Of a stretch of 64,000 nt of DNA, positions 1 to 8,202 are shown piece by piece. This stretch comes from Ruegeria sp. YS9 (GTDB taxonomy: Bacteria; Pseudomonadota; Alphaproteobacteria; Rhodobacterales; Rhodobacteraceae), in contig NZ_CP102409.1 of assembly GCF_024628725.1 (NCBI RefSeq), positions 1,335,001 to 1,399,000 of the forward strand, read 5' to 3'. The notes below the pieces were generated by a model. The model did no database searches, was not told the DNA's origin, and saw nothing but the letters and a program-made list of their open reading frames with translations. Each line of letters begins with the position of its first letter. Positions within the stretch are counted from its first letter, which is position 1. The translations under genes were made by a program, and so were the position numbers.

Positions 1-686
1 GGAAGCTCAGCGCTTTGGGACAAATGTCGGCGGGGATCAGTCATGAACTGAACCAGCCGCTTATGGCCATACGGCAATTTGCGGATAACGGCTCAGCGTT
101 CATGACGCGGGGAAAACCTGAAATGGCCGCCGAGAATCTGGGCCGGATCTCGGAAATGGCGGCGCGGATGGCGCGGATCATCAAGAACCTTCGCGCCTTT
201 GCCCGCAACGAAAGCGAACCAATGGGGCGTGTTGACCTGATACAGGTTCTCAACACCGCTGTTGAACTGACAGAGGCCCGCCTGCGAGACGACGATGTAA
301 CCCTGAACTGGACCACCCCGAATGGCGCTGTGTATGTTTGGGGGGGTGAAGTACGTTTGGTGCAGGTATTCGTGAATCTGATCAACAATGCGGCGGATGC
401 AATGCTGGGGCGACCAAAACGGATTATAACGATAACGCTGCGAAAAGGTGCCCGGCTGAGTGTTTCCCTACAGGACACAGGCCCCGGCATTGAAGACCCC
501 GATCGGATGTTCGAGCCCTTCTATTCGACGAAAAGCGTTGGATCGTCGGAAGGTTTGGGGCTGGGGCTTTCGATTTCATACGGGCTGGTTCAAAGTTTCG
601 GTGGTGATATTCGGGGCGCGAACACGGCGGATGGGGCCATGTTCACCGTCGAACTGGAACCTTGCGACAAGGAAGAGGCCGCATGA
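1..686 (+). CDS. dctB: DctB-type sensor histidine kinase, 3' part only
   Basis: This is the C-terminal catalytic half of a membrane sensor kinase. Its reading frame is open from the left edge (first full codon at base 3), so the periplasmic sensor and membrane segments lie outside the window. The H-box SHELNQP carries the phosphorylated histidine at about residue 14 of the fragment. It is followed by the N-box (VNLINNAADA), G1 (DTGPGI), F-box (FEPFYSTK) and G2 (GLGLGLSI), the order of an intact HATPase domain. The stop codon overlaps the dctD start (ATGA), and the dctPQM genes follow, so it should sense C4-dicarboxylates and phosphorylate the DctD protein. The ligand is inferred from context. 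A second DctB-like kinase lies at the right end of the window. Confidence 0.9.
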   Translation, partial: KLSALGQMSAGISHELNQPLMAIRQFADNGSAFMTRGKPEMAAENLGRISEMAARMARIIKNLRAFARNESEPMGRVDLIQVLNTAVELTEARLRDDDVTLNWTTPNGAVYVWGGEVRLVQVFVNLINNAADAMLGRPKRIITITLRKGARLSVSLQDTGPGIEDPDRMFEPFYSTKSVGSSEGLGLGLSISYGLVQSFGGDIRGANTADGAMFTVELEPCDKEEAA

Positions 687-1912
687 TGCGCAGGGTTTTG
701 TTGGTCGATGATGATGCAGCCGTACGCGAGGCCCTGTCTCAGACTCTGGAATTGGCGGACTATCTGCCAACGACTGCGGGGTCTTTTGTGGCGGCCAAGG
801 ATCACATCAGTCGCGATTTTCCCGGTGTCATCATCTCGGATATCCGCATGCCGGGGCGGGACGGATTCCATCTTTTGTCATATGCCCGAGAGGTCGATCC
901 GGATCTTCCCGTGGTTCTTCTAACGGGTGAGGGCGATATTCCCATGGCCGTCGATGCCATGGGAAAGGGTGCGTTCGATTTTCTGGAAAAGCCGTGCGCC
1001 GCTTCCGACCTTCTGGAGGTGCTTGAACGCGCCTTTGCATCCCGTTCGCAAGTATTGGAGCAAAGGGCGGCGAAATCCGAGCTGGAACGAGGAGACCCGG
1101 CCGCGCGTTTGCTGTTCGGTCTGTCGCCGCAGGCCGAGGCCCTGCGCGAGCGGGTTCGGACCGTCGCTCCGACAGGTGCCGAAGTTCTTGTGACGGGACC
1201 GCCAGGCAGCGGCATCTCGAAGGTCGCCGAGGTCGTGCATCTGATGTCACCAGCAGGGCAGGGCCCGTTTGTCAAACGCACGGCCTCCAGCCTCAGCCCC
1301 GACGACCTGGCCAAAAGCTGCGAGGATGCGGCAGGTGGGTCATTGTTTCTGGACGAAGTCTCGGCCATGCCCCATGCCACGCAATTTGCGGCGTTGGAGA
1401 TCATCGAGCAGGGGCCGGGCGGGCGTATCATTGCGGGAACGACCGCTGATCTTTCAGCGCTGAGTTCTGAAGGCCGGTTCAATGCAGACCTGTTTTACAG
1501 GCTGGATGTCATGCGGGTGCGTATTCCATCGCTGGCAGAACGCCCCGACGACATTCCGGTGATCTTCCGCCATTACGTTGCACAGGCCGCAGAACAGGCG
1601 GGGATCGTGGCGCCGGAAATCTCGTCCGAGCATCTGGCGTCGCTAATGGCCAGCGACTGGCCGGGGAATGCGCGATCCCTGATGTCAGCCGCGATGCGCT
1701 TCGTGCTGGGAATGCCGGAAGAAGTCGCGCAGGCAACTGATCTGGGGCTCAGCGAACAGATGGCGCGGGTGGAGCGGTCGCTGCTCATCGCGGCGCTGGG
1801 TCGTCACAACGGCAAGGCATCAGATGCGGCGAAGGCATTGAAACTGCCGCGCAAGACATTTTACGACAAGCTGGCACGGTACCAGATTCGGGCCGAGGAT
1901 TACCGGCGGTAA
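683..1912 (+). CDS. dctD: DctD-type response regulator lacking the GAFTGA loop
   Basis: A 409-residue NtrC-family regulator. The receiver domain (about 1-120) has the acidic pocket D9-D11, phosphoacceptor D53, T81 and K103. The AAA+ domain (about 145-360) has an atypical P-loop at 172-180 (GPPGSGISK in place of the usual GETGTGKE type) and a normal Walker B (GGSLFLDE, 218-225). Only about 46 residues separate the two motifs, against roughly 65-70 in the family, and the GAFTGA segment that contacts sigma-54 is absent. A Fis-type helix-turn-helix closes the protein (about 380-409). The ATG at 683 is chosen because it overlaps the dctB stop and follows GGAAGAGG; an earlier in-frame TTG at 662 lacks such support. 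The family activates dicarboxylate transport genes. The missing loop suggests it does not work through sigma-54. Confidence 0.9.
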   Translation: MMRRVLLVDDDAAVREALSQTLELADYLPTTAGSFVAAKDHISRDFPGVIISDIRMPGRDGFHLLSYAREVDPDLPVVLLTGEGDIPMAVDAMGKGAFDFLEKPCAASDLLEVLERAFASRSQVLEQRAAKSELERGDPAARLLFGLSPQAEALRERVRTVAPTGAEVLVTGPPGSGISKVAEVVHLMSPAGQGPFVKRTASSLSPDDLAKSCEDAAGGSLFLDEVSAMPHATQFAALEIIEQGPGGRIIAGTTADLSALSSEGRFNADLFYRLDVMRVRIPSLAERPDDIPVIFRHYVAQAAEQAGIVAPEISSEHLASLMASDWPGNARSLMSAAMRFVLGMPEEVAQATDLGLSEQMARVERSLLIAALGRHNGKASDAAKALKLPRKTFYDKLARYQIRAEDYRR

Positions 1913-1970
1913 CGGTCGGGCTCCCGCCACCTTTTTCCGCATTAACATGCGTCTAAAGCTGTTGGGCCGG

Positions 1971-1992
1971 GCAGCCCGCTGTCGCGGGCTGC
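1971..1992 (+). terminator. Hairpin after dctD
   Basis: Perfect 9-base stem GCAGCCCGC / GCGGGCTGC around the loop TGTC. It lies 58 bases past the dctD stop and is followed by GGTTTCGC, not a clean T run. It is probably a terminator or RNA-end stabiliser that separates dctBD from dctPQM. Confidence 0.5.
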
Positions 1993-2032
1993 GGTTTCGC
2001 ACCAGTTGATTCGGGTGTTTTGATTCGCAGGG

Positions 2033-2082
2033 TGTGCGGATTTCCGCACAAACTGGAAGATTGCTGTGCGGAATCTCGCACT
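2033..2082 (+). promoter_or_regulatory. Tandem palindromes upstream of dctP, candidate DctD sites
   Basis: Site 1 (2033-2050) is a perfect dyad, TGTGCGGA-TT-TCCGCACA. Site 2 (2065-2082) keeps the GTGCG-N6-CGCAC core (2066-2081) with imperfect flanks. The centres are 32 bases apart, about three helical turns, so two dimers would sit on one face of the DNA. Rhizobial DctD is known to bind tandem upstream sites before dctA. Assignment of these copies to the DctD protein encoded here is inference from position and symmetry. Confidence 0.65.
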
Positions 2083-2274
2083 CGGGGTTTCGAATGGATC
2101 GAGTATACATTGCAAAACGCTTCATAACATTTTGAAATAAATAATATTAATAGAAAATTGAGGGGCAAAAAACAAATCGTTGAGTGGATCGTGCCGATTC
2201 GTTTCACTTCGCTTCATCTGACACCGAATTGGTGTCGAAGGACAGTTTCAAGGAAGTCTGGGAGGAAAAGACAG

Positions 2275-3276
2275 ATGAAATTCCTGACAACGGCCGCAAC
2301 CGCTCTGGCGCTGACAGTCACAGCCACCGCAGGCATGGCAGCCTGTGACGATGGTGAAATCGTCGTCAAGTTCGCGCATGTGACCAACACTGACAAACAC
2401 CCCAAGGGCATCGCCGCATCGCTGCTGGAACAGCGCGTCAATGATGAGATGAACGGCGTGATGTGCATGGAGGTCTATCCGAACTCGACCCTGTACAACG
2501 ACGACAAGGTGCTGGAAGCGATGTTGCAGGGCGACGTTCAGCTGGCCGCGCCGTCACTGTCGAAGTTCGAGAAGTTCACCAAGCAGTTCCGCCTGTTTGA
2601 CCTGCCGTTCATGTTCAAGAACATCGATGCAGTGGATGCATTCCAGGCTTCGGCTGATGGTCAGGCGATGAAGGACAGCATGCAGCGCCGTGGCCTTCAG
2701 GGTCTGGCCTTCTGGCACAACGGCATGAAGCAAATGTCGGCCAACAAGCCGCTGGTCGATCCGTCGGATGCAAACGGTCTGAAGTTCCGCGTGCAGTCTT
2801 CGGACGTTCTGGTGGCACAGATGGAGGCCATTGGTGGCAGCCCGCAAAAAATGGCGTTCTCGGAAGTTTACGGCGCGCTGCAACAGGGGGTTGTGGATGG
2901 TCAGGAAAACACCTGGTCGAACATCTATGGCAAGAAGTTCTTCGAGGTGCAGGACGGCATCACCGAGACCAACCACGGCATCATCGACTATCTGGTCGTA
3001 ACCTCTGTCGACTGGCTGGACAGCCTGGATCCGGACGTACGTGACCAGTTCCAGACCATTCTGGCTGAAGTCACGGAAACACGGAACAAAGAGGCCTTTG
3101 CCGTGAACGAAGCAGCCAAAGCTTCGATCGTTGAAGCAGGCGGTGTCATCCGCGAATTGACCCCGGAACAGCGTCAGGCCTGGGTTGATGCGATGAAGCC
3201 TGTTTGGGACCAGTTCGCAGGTGACGTGGGTCAGGACAAGATCGACGCGGCTCAGGCCATCAACGCCGGCTTCTGA
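2275..3276 (+). CDS. dctP: TRAP transporter C4-dicarboxylate binding protein DctP
   Basis: A 333-residue periplasmic solute-binding protein of the DctP family. It has a Sec signal peptide (about 1-22, ending near GMA-AC). The mature part carries family features such as VKFAHVTN near the N-terminus, VYPNSTLYND, LKFRVQSSDV and the GVVDGQENTWSNI stretch; the arginine of the FRVQSS segment is the usual carboxylate-binding residue of the family. The ATG at 2275 is chosen because it opens the signal peptide and follows GGAGG. It delivers dicarboxylates such as succinate, malate and fumarate to the DctQ-DctM permease encoded next. The exact substrate range is inferred from the dctBD context. Confidence 0.93.
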   Translation: MKFLTTAATALALTVTATAGMAACDDGEIVVKFAHVTNTDKHPKGIAASLLEQRVNDEMNGVMCMEVYPNSTLYNDDKVLEAMLQGDVQLAAPSLSKFEKFTKQFRLFDLPFMFKNIDAVDAFQASADGQAMKDSMQRRGLQGLAFWHNGMKQMSANKPLVDPSDANGLKFRVQSSDVLVAQMEAIGGSPQKMAFSEVYGALQQGVVDGQENTWSNIYGKKFFEVQDGITETNHGIIDYLVVTSVDWLDSLDPDVRDQFQTILAEVTETRNKEAFAVNEAAKASIVEAGGVIRELTPEQRQAWVDAMKPVWDQFAGDVGQDKIDAAQAINAGF

Positions 3277-3329
3277 ATCTGGCTAAAGGCCGCGCGTCCG
3301 GGGACTGGGGAGTATTCGACGCGCTGGCC

Positions 3330-3352
3330 GGGCGGGCTGAACAAGCCCGCCC
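3330..3352 (+). terminator. Intercistronic hairpin between dctP and dctQ
   Basis: Perfect 9-base stem GGGCGGGCT / AGCCCGCCC around the loop GAACA, 54 bases after the dctP stop and without a T run. Such hairpins commonly protect the abundant message for a binding protein and reduce expression of the membrane subunits that follow. This role is inferred. Confidence 0.6.
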
Positions 3353-3389
3353 AACACTCTCTCATCACAAAAAATGCGGGGACAGAAAG

Positions 3390-4067
3390 ATGTCTGGTGC
3401 GAATTCCGGCCAAGGCGGGCTGGTCGACCATATCGAAGAAACCCTGATCGCGTGTCTGTTGGGCCTGATGACGGTCGTGACATTTGCCAACGTGATCGCG
3501 CGGTTTGTTTTCAATTCCAATATCCTGTGGGCGCTTGAACTGACGGTGTTCACTTTTGGCTGGCTGGTGCTGCTTGGCGCCTCTTACGCGGTCAAGAAAC
3601 ATTCTCATCTGGGTGTTGATGCGATCCTGAACATGCTGGCCCCAGCGCCGCGTCGCATCCTAGCGCTTATCGCTGTGGGGTGCTGTCTGGTGTTTTCGCT
3701 GCTGTTGCTGAAAGGCGCCTACGATTACTGGGCCGTCTTCGCGGATCTGCCGCCGACATCCGGACGCTGGTTCCCGACGGGGTTCAATTTCGACGCCCGC
3801 AGCCAGAGTTTCTACGAAGTGGACGATATCCCAATGGTCGCTCCGCTGCGGTTTCTGGAAGACCTGATCAACTATGGCGAAGGGTACGAGAAGCTGCCCA
3901 AGGTTGTGCCATACCTGGTGCTTCCGGTGTCGATGTTGCTGCTGGTGATCCGGTTCGCCCAGGTTGCCGTTCAGATCTGGCGTGGTGAAACAGACCGCCT
4001 TGTTGCCAGCCACGAAGTCGAGGACGAGATCGAAGAAGTCCGCGCTCAGCAGGGAGAGCACAACTGA
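3390..4067 (+). CDS. dctQ: TRAP transporter small membrane subunit DctQ
   Basis: A 225-residue four-helix membrane protein. Hydrophobic segments lie near residues 12-34, 46-65, 85-108 and 163-185. The central ARFVFN...WALELTVFTFGW motif is typical of DctQ. An extended periplasmic loop (about 108-160) and a charged C-terminal tail rich in Glu resemble longer DctQ proteins of Rhodobacterales. The ATG follows a modest GGGACAGAAAG ribosome site. The stop shares a base with the dctM start (TGATG), so translation of the two is coupled. It pairs with DctM to form the sodium-driven permease that accepts substrate from DctP. Confidence 0.92.
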   Translation: MSGANSGQGGLVDHIEETLIACLLGLMTVVTFANVIARFVFNSNILWALELTVFTFGWLVLLGASYAVKKHSHLGVDAILNMLAPAPRRILALIAVGCCLVFSLLLLKGAYDYWAVFADLPPTSGRWFPTGFNFDARSQSFYEVDDIPMVAPLRFLEDLINYGEGYEKLPKVVPYLVLPVSMLLLVIRFAQVAVQIWRGETDRLVASHEVEDEIEEVRAQQGEHN

Positions 4068-5443
4068 TGGACGTCGTACTTCTTTTCTCGATGGTCATTG
4101 GCCTGTTGCTGATCGGTGTTCCGATTGCAGTTGCGCTTGGCCTCAGCTCGACCCTGTTCCTGCTGATCTATTCTGATAGTTCGCTCGCATCTGTGGCGGG
4201 CACTCTGTTCGAGGCTTTTGAAGGGCACTTTACCCTGCTGGCGATCCCGTTCTTCATTCTGGCCTCGTCTTTCATGACGACCGGCGGTGTGGCGCGGCGG
4301 ATCATCCGGTTCTCAATAGCCTGTGTCGGGCATTTGCCAGGCGGTCTGGCGATTGCCGGTGTCTTTGCCTGCATGCTGTTCGCAGCCCTGTCCGGGTCGT
4401 CTCCGGCGACCGTGGTCGCCATTGGCTCGATCGTCATCGCGGGGATGCGTCAGGTGGGCTATTCCAAGGAATTTGCCGCCGGTGTGATCTGCAACGCGGG
4501 GACGCTGGGTATTCTGATCCCTCCGTCCATCGTCATGGTCGTATATGCCGCCGCTGTTGAAGTCTCGGTTGGGCGCATGTTCCTTGCAGGTGTTATTCCC
4601 GGTCTGATGGCCGGTTTGATGCTGATGATCACCATCTATGTCATGGCCAAGGTCAAGAACCTGCCCAAGGGCGAATGGAAAGGCTGGGGAGAGGTCTTTG
4701 CCTCGGCCCGTGAGGCCGGTTGGGGTCTTTTCCTGATCGTCATCATTCTGGGTGGTATCTATGGTGGCATCTTCACGCCGACCGAAGCCGCCGCAGTCGC
4801 CGCGGTCTATGCGTTCTTCATTGCCAGCTTTGTGTACAAGGACATGGGCCCGCTGAGTACGGAAGAAGGCTCACGGAACCTGCCGCTGCTGAAAAAGCCC
4901 TATGCGCTGATCACGGCGTTCTTTCATCCGGACACCAAGCATACGCTGTTCGAGGCGGGCAAGCTGACGGTCACCCTGCTGTTTGTCATCGCCAACGCGC
5001 TGATCCTCAAGCATGTTCTGACCGACGAGCAAGTACCGCAGCATATTGCCGAGGCGATGCTGTCGGCGGGTCTTGGCCCGGTCGCTTTCCTGATCGTGGT
5101 GAACGTGATCCTGCTGATCGGCGGTCAGTTCATGGAACCGTCTGGCCTGCTGGTCATCGTGGCGCCCCTGGTGTTCCCGATCGCTATCGAGCTGGGCATC
5201 GACCCGATCCATCTGGGTATCATCATGGTGGTCAATATGGAGATCGGGATGATCACGCCTCCGGTTGGTCTGAACCTGTTCGTGACTTCGGGCGTTGCTG
5301 GTATGCCGATGATGAGCGTTGTGAAGGCGGCGCTGCCGTTCCTGGCCGTGCTGTTCGTCTTCCTGATCATGGTGACGTATATTCCATGGATTTCGACCTT
5401 CCTGCCCAACACGTTCATGGGCCCCGAGATCATAACGAACTAG
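4067..5443 (+). CDS. dctM: TRAP transporter large permease subunit DctM
   Basis: A 458-residue polytopic membrane protein of the DctM family (usually 425-450 residues) with about 12 membrane segments. It has the hallmark stretches FILASSFMTTGGVARR near residue 61, FAALSGSSPATVVAIG near 105, CNAGTLGILIPPS near 143 and MITPPVGLNLFV in the C-terminal third. A longer cytoplasmic insertion (about 263-298) separates the two halves. It forms the translocation path of the dicarboxylate TRAP system and overlaps dctQ by one base. A strong hairpin follows the stop. Confidence 0.93.
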   Translation: MDVVLLFSMVIGLLLIGVPIAVALGLSSTLFLLIYSDSSLASVAGTLFEAFEGHFTLLAIPFFILASSFMTTGGVARRIIRFSIACVGHLPGGLAIAGVFACMLFAALSGSSPATVVAIGSIVIAGMRQVGYSKEFAAGVICNAGTLGILIPPSIVMVVYAAAVEVSVGRMFLAGVIPGLMAGLMLMITIYVMAKVKNLPKGEWKGWGEVFASAREAGWGLFLIVIILGGIYGGIFTPTEAAAVAAVYAFFIASFVYKDMGPLSTEEGSRNLPLLKKPYALITAFFHPDTKHTLFEAGKLTVTLLFVIANALILKHVLTDEQVPQHIAEAMLSAGLGPVAFLIVVNVILLIGGQFMEPSGLLVIVAPLVFPIAIELGIDPIHLGIIMVVNMEIGMITPPVGLNLFVTSGVAGMPMMSVVKAALPFLAVLFVFLIMVTYIPWISTFLPNTFMGPEIITN

Positions 5444-5455
5444 CAGGAAAAACCC

Positions 5456-5482
5456 GTTCCGAACCGGCGCGCGGTTCGGAAC
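5456..5482 (+). terminator. Terminator between dctM and the convergent glycosyltransferase gene
   Basis: An 11-base stem GTTCCGAACCG / CGGTTCGGAAC around a GCGCG loop. It sits between two convergent stop codons (5443 and 5485) and could serve both strands. No long T run follows. Confidence 0.6.
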
Positions 5483-5484
5483 CC

Positions 5485-6291
5485 TCAGGTCGGGTGGCCG
5501 TATTTCGCCAGATAGTCCCTGACCCACCGGATGCCTCCGTACGCCCGCCGCCGGCGCGCGCCCCAGGATCCGATGTTGTCATTGACAAGTTCGTGCGGAT
5601 TGGGCCGTCCGTTGAAGATCACGATCTTGGGACGTCGCGGCAGTTTCCGGTATGGCTTGTAGATCAGGCCGAACGGCCAGTACGGCACCAGGTGAATCAG
5701 GCCGGTGCACCAGTTCTTGGGGAAACACCGGCGTTTGTAGGCCTGGGCCGAGATATAGTCCTGGTCGTTTTCGTATTTCGGCAAATGGATGTCACCGTCA
5801 AAGGCGTCGAACAGGTGGAACTGCTCTGACGGGAAAAAGGCCACCACGGATGAATTTCCACGGGTGACCTTGTTCATCAGCCACGGCACAAGGTCCCAGA
5901 CGCCAGCCGGAATCATCCGCCAGACGAAGCCCCGGAACTTGGGCATAAGATACAGCCCGCCCTTGTCCAGCGTAATCTGGAACAGCGGATCGAGATCACC
6001 GGTGATCAGCAGGTCGAGGTCCAGGAACAGTGCCGCATCGTATTGGCCGACGATCCGGCGGTCGAACATCTGAAGCTTGGGCCATTTTCCATGCGCCCAC
6101 AGCGGGCGGTCCAGCTGGGGAAAGGCAAAGGGCTGCTGTTTGATGCCGGGTTCGAGCCCCGTGAAATCATCGGAAATACAGATGAAATCATGTTCAAGCG
6201 ACAGGTTGTCCTGAACCGCCCTGTACAGCAGGTTCACGTATTCGGGGCCATAGGCATCGCCCCATTTCATGCAGATGACACAGACTTTCAT
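5485..6291 (-). CDS. Probable glycosyltransferase
   Basis: A 268-residue protein resembling nucleotide-diphospho-sugar transferases. The N-terminus (MKVCVICMKWGDAYGPEYVN) and the segment ALFLDLDLLITGDLD near residue 100 match the beta-strand and DxD-type metal and sugar-nucleotide site of GT-A folds. The later FPSEQ and HELVN stretches are seen in related hypothetical proteins. No signal peptide or membrane segment is clear. The ATG at 6291 is chosen because the conserved strand begins there; an upstream in-frame ATG would add 15 unlikely residues. It lies 64 bases downstream of tpiA on the same strand and may be cotranscribed. The acceptor and sugar are unknown. Confidence 0.7.
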   Translation of the reverse strand: MKVCVICMKWGDAYGPEYVNLLYRAVQDNLSLEHDFICISDDFTGLEPGIKQQPFAFPQLDRPLWAHGKWPKLQMFDRRIVGQYDAALFLDLDLLITGDLDPLFQITLDKGGLYLMPKFRGFVWRMIPAGVWDLVPWLMNKVTRGNSSVVAFFPSEQFHLFDAFDGDIHLPKYENDQDYISAQAYKRRCFPKNWCTGLIHLVPYWPFGLIYKPYRKLPRRPKIVIFNGRPNPHELVNDNIGSWGARRRRAYGGIRWVRDYLAKYGHPT

Positions 6292-6355
6292 TGTTTCCGG
6301 TCCCAGGTTTCGGGTGATCGTGCGGCCAGGCCGCATTCAAGTGGCAGTAGATGGG

Positions 6356-7105
6356 TCAGGCCTGTTCGAGCGCCGAGATGATGCCCGAGAAATCACGGGC
6401 CTTCAGACTGGCCCCGCCGACCAGCGCACCGTCCACGTTCGACACGCCGAAAATTTCGGCCGCATTGCCGGGTTTCACCGAACCACCATAAAGCAGGCGG
6501 ACGGAACGGCCCACACCTTCGCCAAAGCGGCGCTCCAGTCGGGCGCGCATGAAGTCGTGAACTTCCCCGATTTCTTCCAGGGTGGGAACTTTGCCGGTGC
6601 CAATTGCCCAGATCGGTTCATACGCGACGATCAGGTTCTCGCCGGTCGACTGATCCGGGATCGACCCGGACATCTGGCCGCCGATGATGTCGAGCGTATT
6701 GGCCGCTTCGCGCTGCTCAAGGCTTTCGCCGACGCAGATGATCGCTTTCAGCCCCGCATCCATCGCTGCGCGCGCCTTGGCCCGCACATCCTCGTCATGT
6801 TCTCCGTGGTCCACACGGCGTTCGGAATGGCCCAGGATGACCGATGTTGCACCGGCATCCACCAGCATATCCGCACTGATATCTCCGGTATGCGCGCCTG
6901 ATTTTTCGGCATGACAGTCCTGACCGCCGACAGAGATGGCAGTGCCCTGAACGGCAATTGATGCGCGGCTGAGCAATGTGGCCGGCGGGCAAATCAGGAT
7001 ATCCACAGATGCTGTCGGGTGGATCTGAGACAGTGCCTTCAACTCGGTCAGCTCAGCGCCGGTCCCATTCATTTTCCAGTTCCCAGCCGCCAGTTTCTGC
7101 CGCAT
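6356..7105 (-). CDS. tpiA: Triose-phosphate isomerase
   Basis: A 249-residue enzyme that interconverts dihydroxyacetone phosphate and glyceraldehyde 3-phosphate in glycolysis and gluconeogenesis. All catalytic residues are visible: N9 and K11 (GNWKMNG), H93 (LGHSERR) and E163 (AYEPIWAIGTG), with the phosphate-binding YGGSVKP loop near residue 210. The length is normal for the family. The ATG follows GGGAG. Two gap genes and tkt, the next enzymes of the pathway, are elsewhere in the window. Confidence 0.97.
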   Translation of the reverse strand: MRQKLAAGNWKMNGTGAELTELKALSQIHPTASVDILICPPATLLSRASIAVQGTAISVGGQDCHAEKSGAHTGDISADMLVDAGATSVILGHSERRVDHGEHDEDVRAKARAAMDAGLKAIICVGESLEQREAANTLDIIGGQMSGSIPDQSTGENLIVAYEPIWAIGTGKVPTLEEIGEVHDFMRARLERRFGEGVGRSVRLLYGGSVKPGNAAEIFGVSNVDGALVGGASLKARDFSGIISALEQA

Positions 7106-7253
7106 TTCGGTATCTCCCTGATCATCCGATGATTTTGGGATGCGGATAGCATTGTCAGGACCATCTTACAATTCTGCTCGCAGGTTGATCCCGGGCGGAA
7201 AAATCGAAGATCGGTCCGCATGCGACGTTCAATTGAAAGGTAATGAGGCGGGC

Positions 7254-7619
7254 TTAGCCTTGTTGGGCGATGTTTTCATCGAACTTGATCGATTCTCCGC
7301 AGCCGCAGGCATCGACGACGTTCGGGTTCTTGAATTTGAAGCCGGCTTCCAACAACGACACTTCGTAATCGATCTCGGTTCCGAACAGGAACATCTGGGC
7401 CATGGGCGCAATCATGATGCGCGCGCCATCCTGTTCGACGACTTCATCATGAGGATCTGCCTGATCGACATATTCCATGGTGTATTCCATGCCTGCACAG
7501 CCGCCTTTTTTGACGCCGATGCGCAAACCAGCGTGACCGCCTGATTTCATCAGGCGGGTAATCTGCTCTGCGGCTTTGGGCGTCATAGTCACAGCCTGTT
7601 TGCCGGGGATGCCGAACAT
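7254..7619 (-). CDS. IscA/SufA-type iron-sulfur carrier protein
   Basis: A 121-residue A-type carrier of the HesB/IscA family. It keeps the three cysteines that bind iron or a cluster: one in KKGGCAGMEY (near 40) and two in the C-terminal CGCGES motif (about 105-110). It should help deliver 4Fe-4S clusters to target enzymes. The ATG follows GGAG with six bases spacing. A SufT-like gene lies 0.8 kb away on the same strand, which points to the SUF assembly pathway, although other suf genes are not in the window. Confidence 0.9.
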   Translation of the reverse strand: MFGIPGKQAVTMTPKAAEQITRLMKSGGHAGLRIGVKKGGCAGMEYTMEYVDQADPHDEVVEQDGARIMIAPMAQMFLFGTEIDYEVSLLEAGFKFKNPNVVDACGCGESIKFDENIAQQG

Positions 7620-7836
7620 GTAAGTCTCCGTTGTCGCGCGTTACACCCAATCTAGGGTCCAAGGCTCTTATGCTCAAGGCAAGGAAGCGCAAAGAATCCG
7701 AATTCGCTGTAAAGCTCTGGTGTGTCCGCGCAGCCGATCCGCAAACTTGCTTTGACGCACGATGCAGGAGTAGCATTGGCCCAATGGATTGATGACCCTT
7801 CATTTGGACGCTCGTGCAGAAAGAAAGAGAAATAAA
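7620..7836. other. Intergenic, no gene seen
   Basis: This 217-base region separates the divergent starts of the IscA-type gene and a small exported protein. It should hold both promoters. No conserved motif or RNA was recognised. Short frames here lack ribosome sites. Confidence 0.5.
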
Positions 7837-8178
7837 ATGAATAAGTTAACTGTCGATATTAAGGCATCAACGCTCATGATGGCACTGGTTTCCGTGACCG
7901 CCTGTGCGATGTCCGACGAAGCTTGGGCAGCCACGGGATCAGAACGGCATCCGGTGAATTGTGCAACGGCGGAAGGGGATCTGCGTGCGATTGCATCGGA
8001 AAAGAAACATGCGGAAGACAAACAATTGGAAAGCATTGCTGCCATAACTCCTGCCGGTGCTCTGTTGGGGCTGGTCACGGGGACCGAGCAAAAAAGGCTG
8101 CAAATGCTGTCAGGTGACTACATCAAGCAACTGGACGCCAGAGCGGCAGAGATCAAGGAAACCTGCAAACTGAATTGA
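7837..8178 (+). CDS. Small exported protein, possible lipoprotein, function unknown
   Basis: A 113-residue protein. The N-terminus has basic residues, then a short hydrophobic stretch ending VSVTAC, which fits a loose lipobox; cleavage after EAWA by signal peptidase I is the alternative. The rest is soluble and alternates charged and Ala-rich segments. It includes a short hydrophobic patch (AGALLGLVTG) and three cysteines in total. The ATG at 7837 is preferred because it opens the signal sequence after AAAGAGAAATAAA; an earlier in-frame ATG at 7789 has a highly charged leader. I do not recognise the family. It is flanked by Fe-S assembly genes on the other strand, with no evidence of a link. 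Confidence 0.6.
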   Translation: MNKLTVDIKASTLMMALVSVTACAMSDEAWAATGSERHPVNCATAEGDLRAIASEKKHAEDKQLESIAAITPAGALLGLVTGTEQKRLQMLSGDYIKQLDARAAEIKETCKLN

Positions 8179-8202
8179 TCGCCGTTGTCGGAACGGCAAA
8201 TG

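Larger units (their letters stand above)
1913..2274 (+). promoter_or_regulatory. dctD-dctP intergenic region with no visible sigma-54 promoter
   Basis: This 362-base stretch holds no gene. In order it contains a GC-rich hairpin (1971-1992), a perfect palindrome (2033-2050), a second degenerate copy (2065-2082), an unusually AT-rich stretch (about 2120-2160), and a good ribosome binding site GGAGG at 2261-2265 before the dctP ATG at 2275. I checked each GG downstream of the palindromes for a GC twelve bases on (the GG-N10-GC core of sigma-54 promoters) and found none up to the dctP start. The AT-rich part could hold a sigma-70 type promoter, but no convincing -35/-10 pair stands out. Confidence 0.6.

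Noticed and set aside
2084..2274. Possible sigma-54 promoter (-24/-12) upstream of dctP
   Set aside because: No GG is followed by GC at a ten-base interval between the palindromes and the start. The nearest candidate, TGGATCG...TTGCA (2095-2114), has a spacing several bases too long.
4720..5829. 369-residue open frame across the end of dctM and the glycosyltransferase gene
   Set aside because: It covers dctM in another frame and is antisense to the next gene. It has no ribosome site and no family resemblance. Both real genes are clear.
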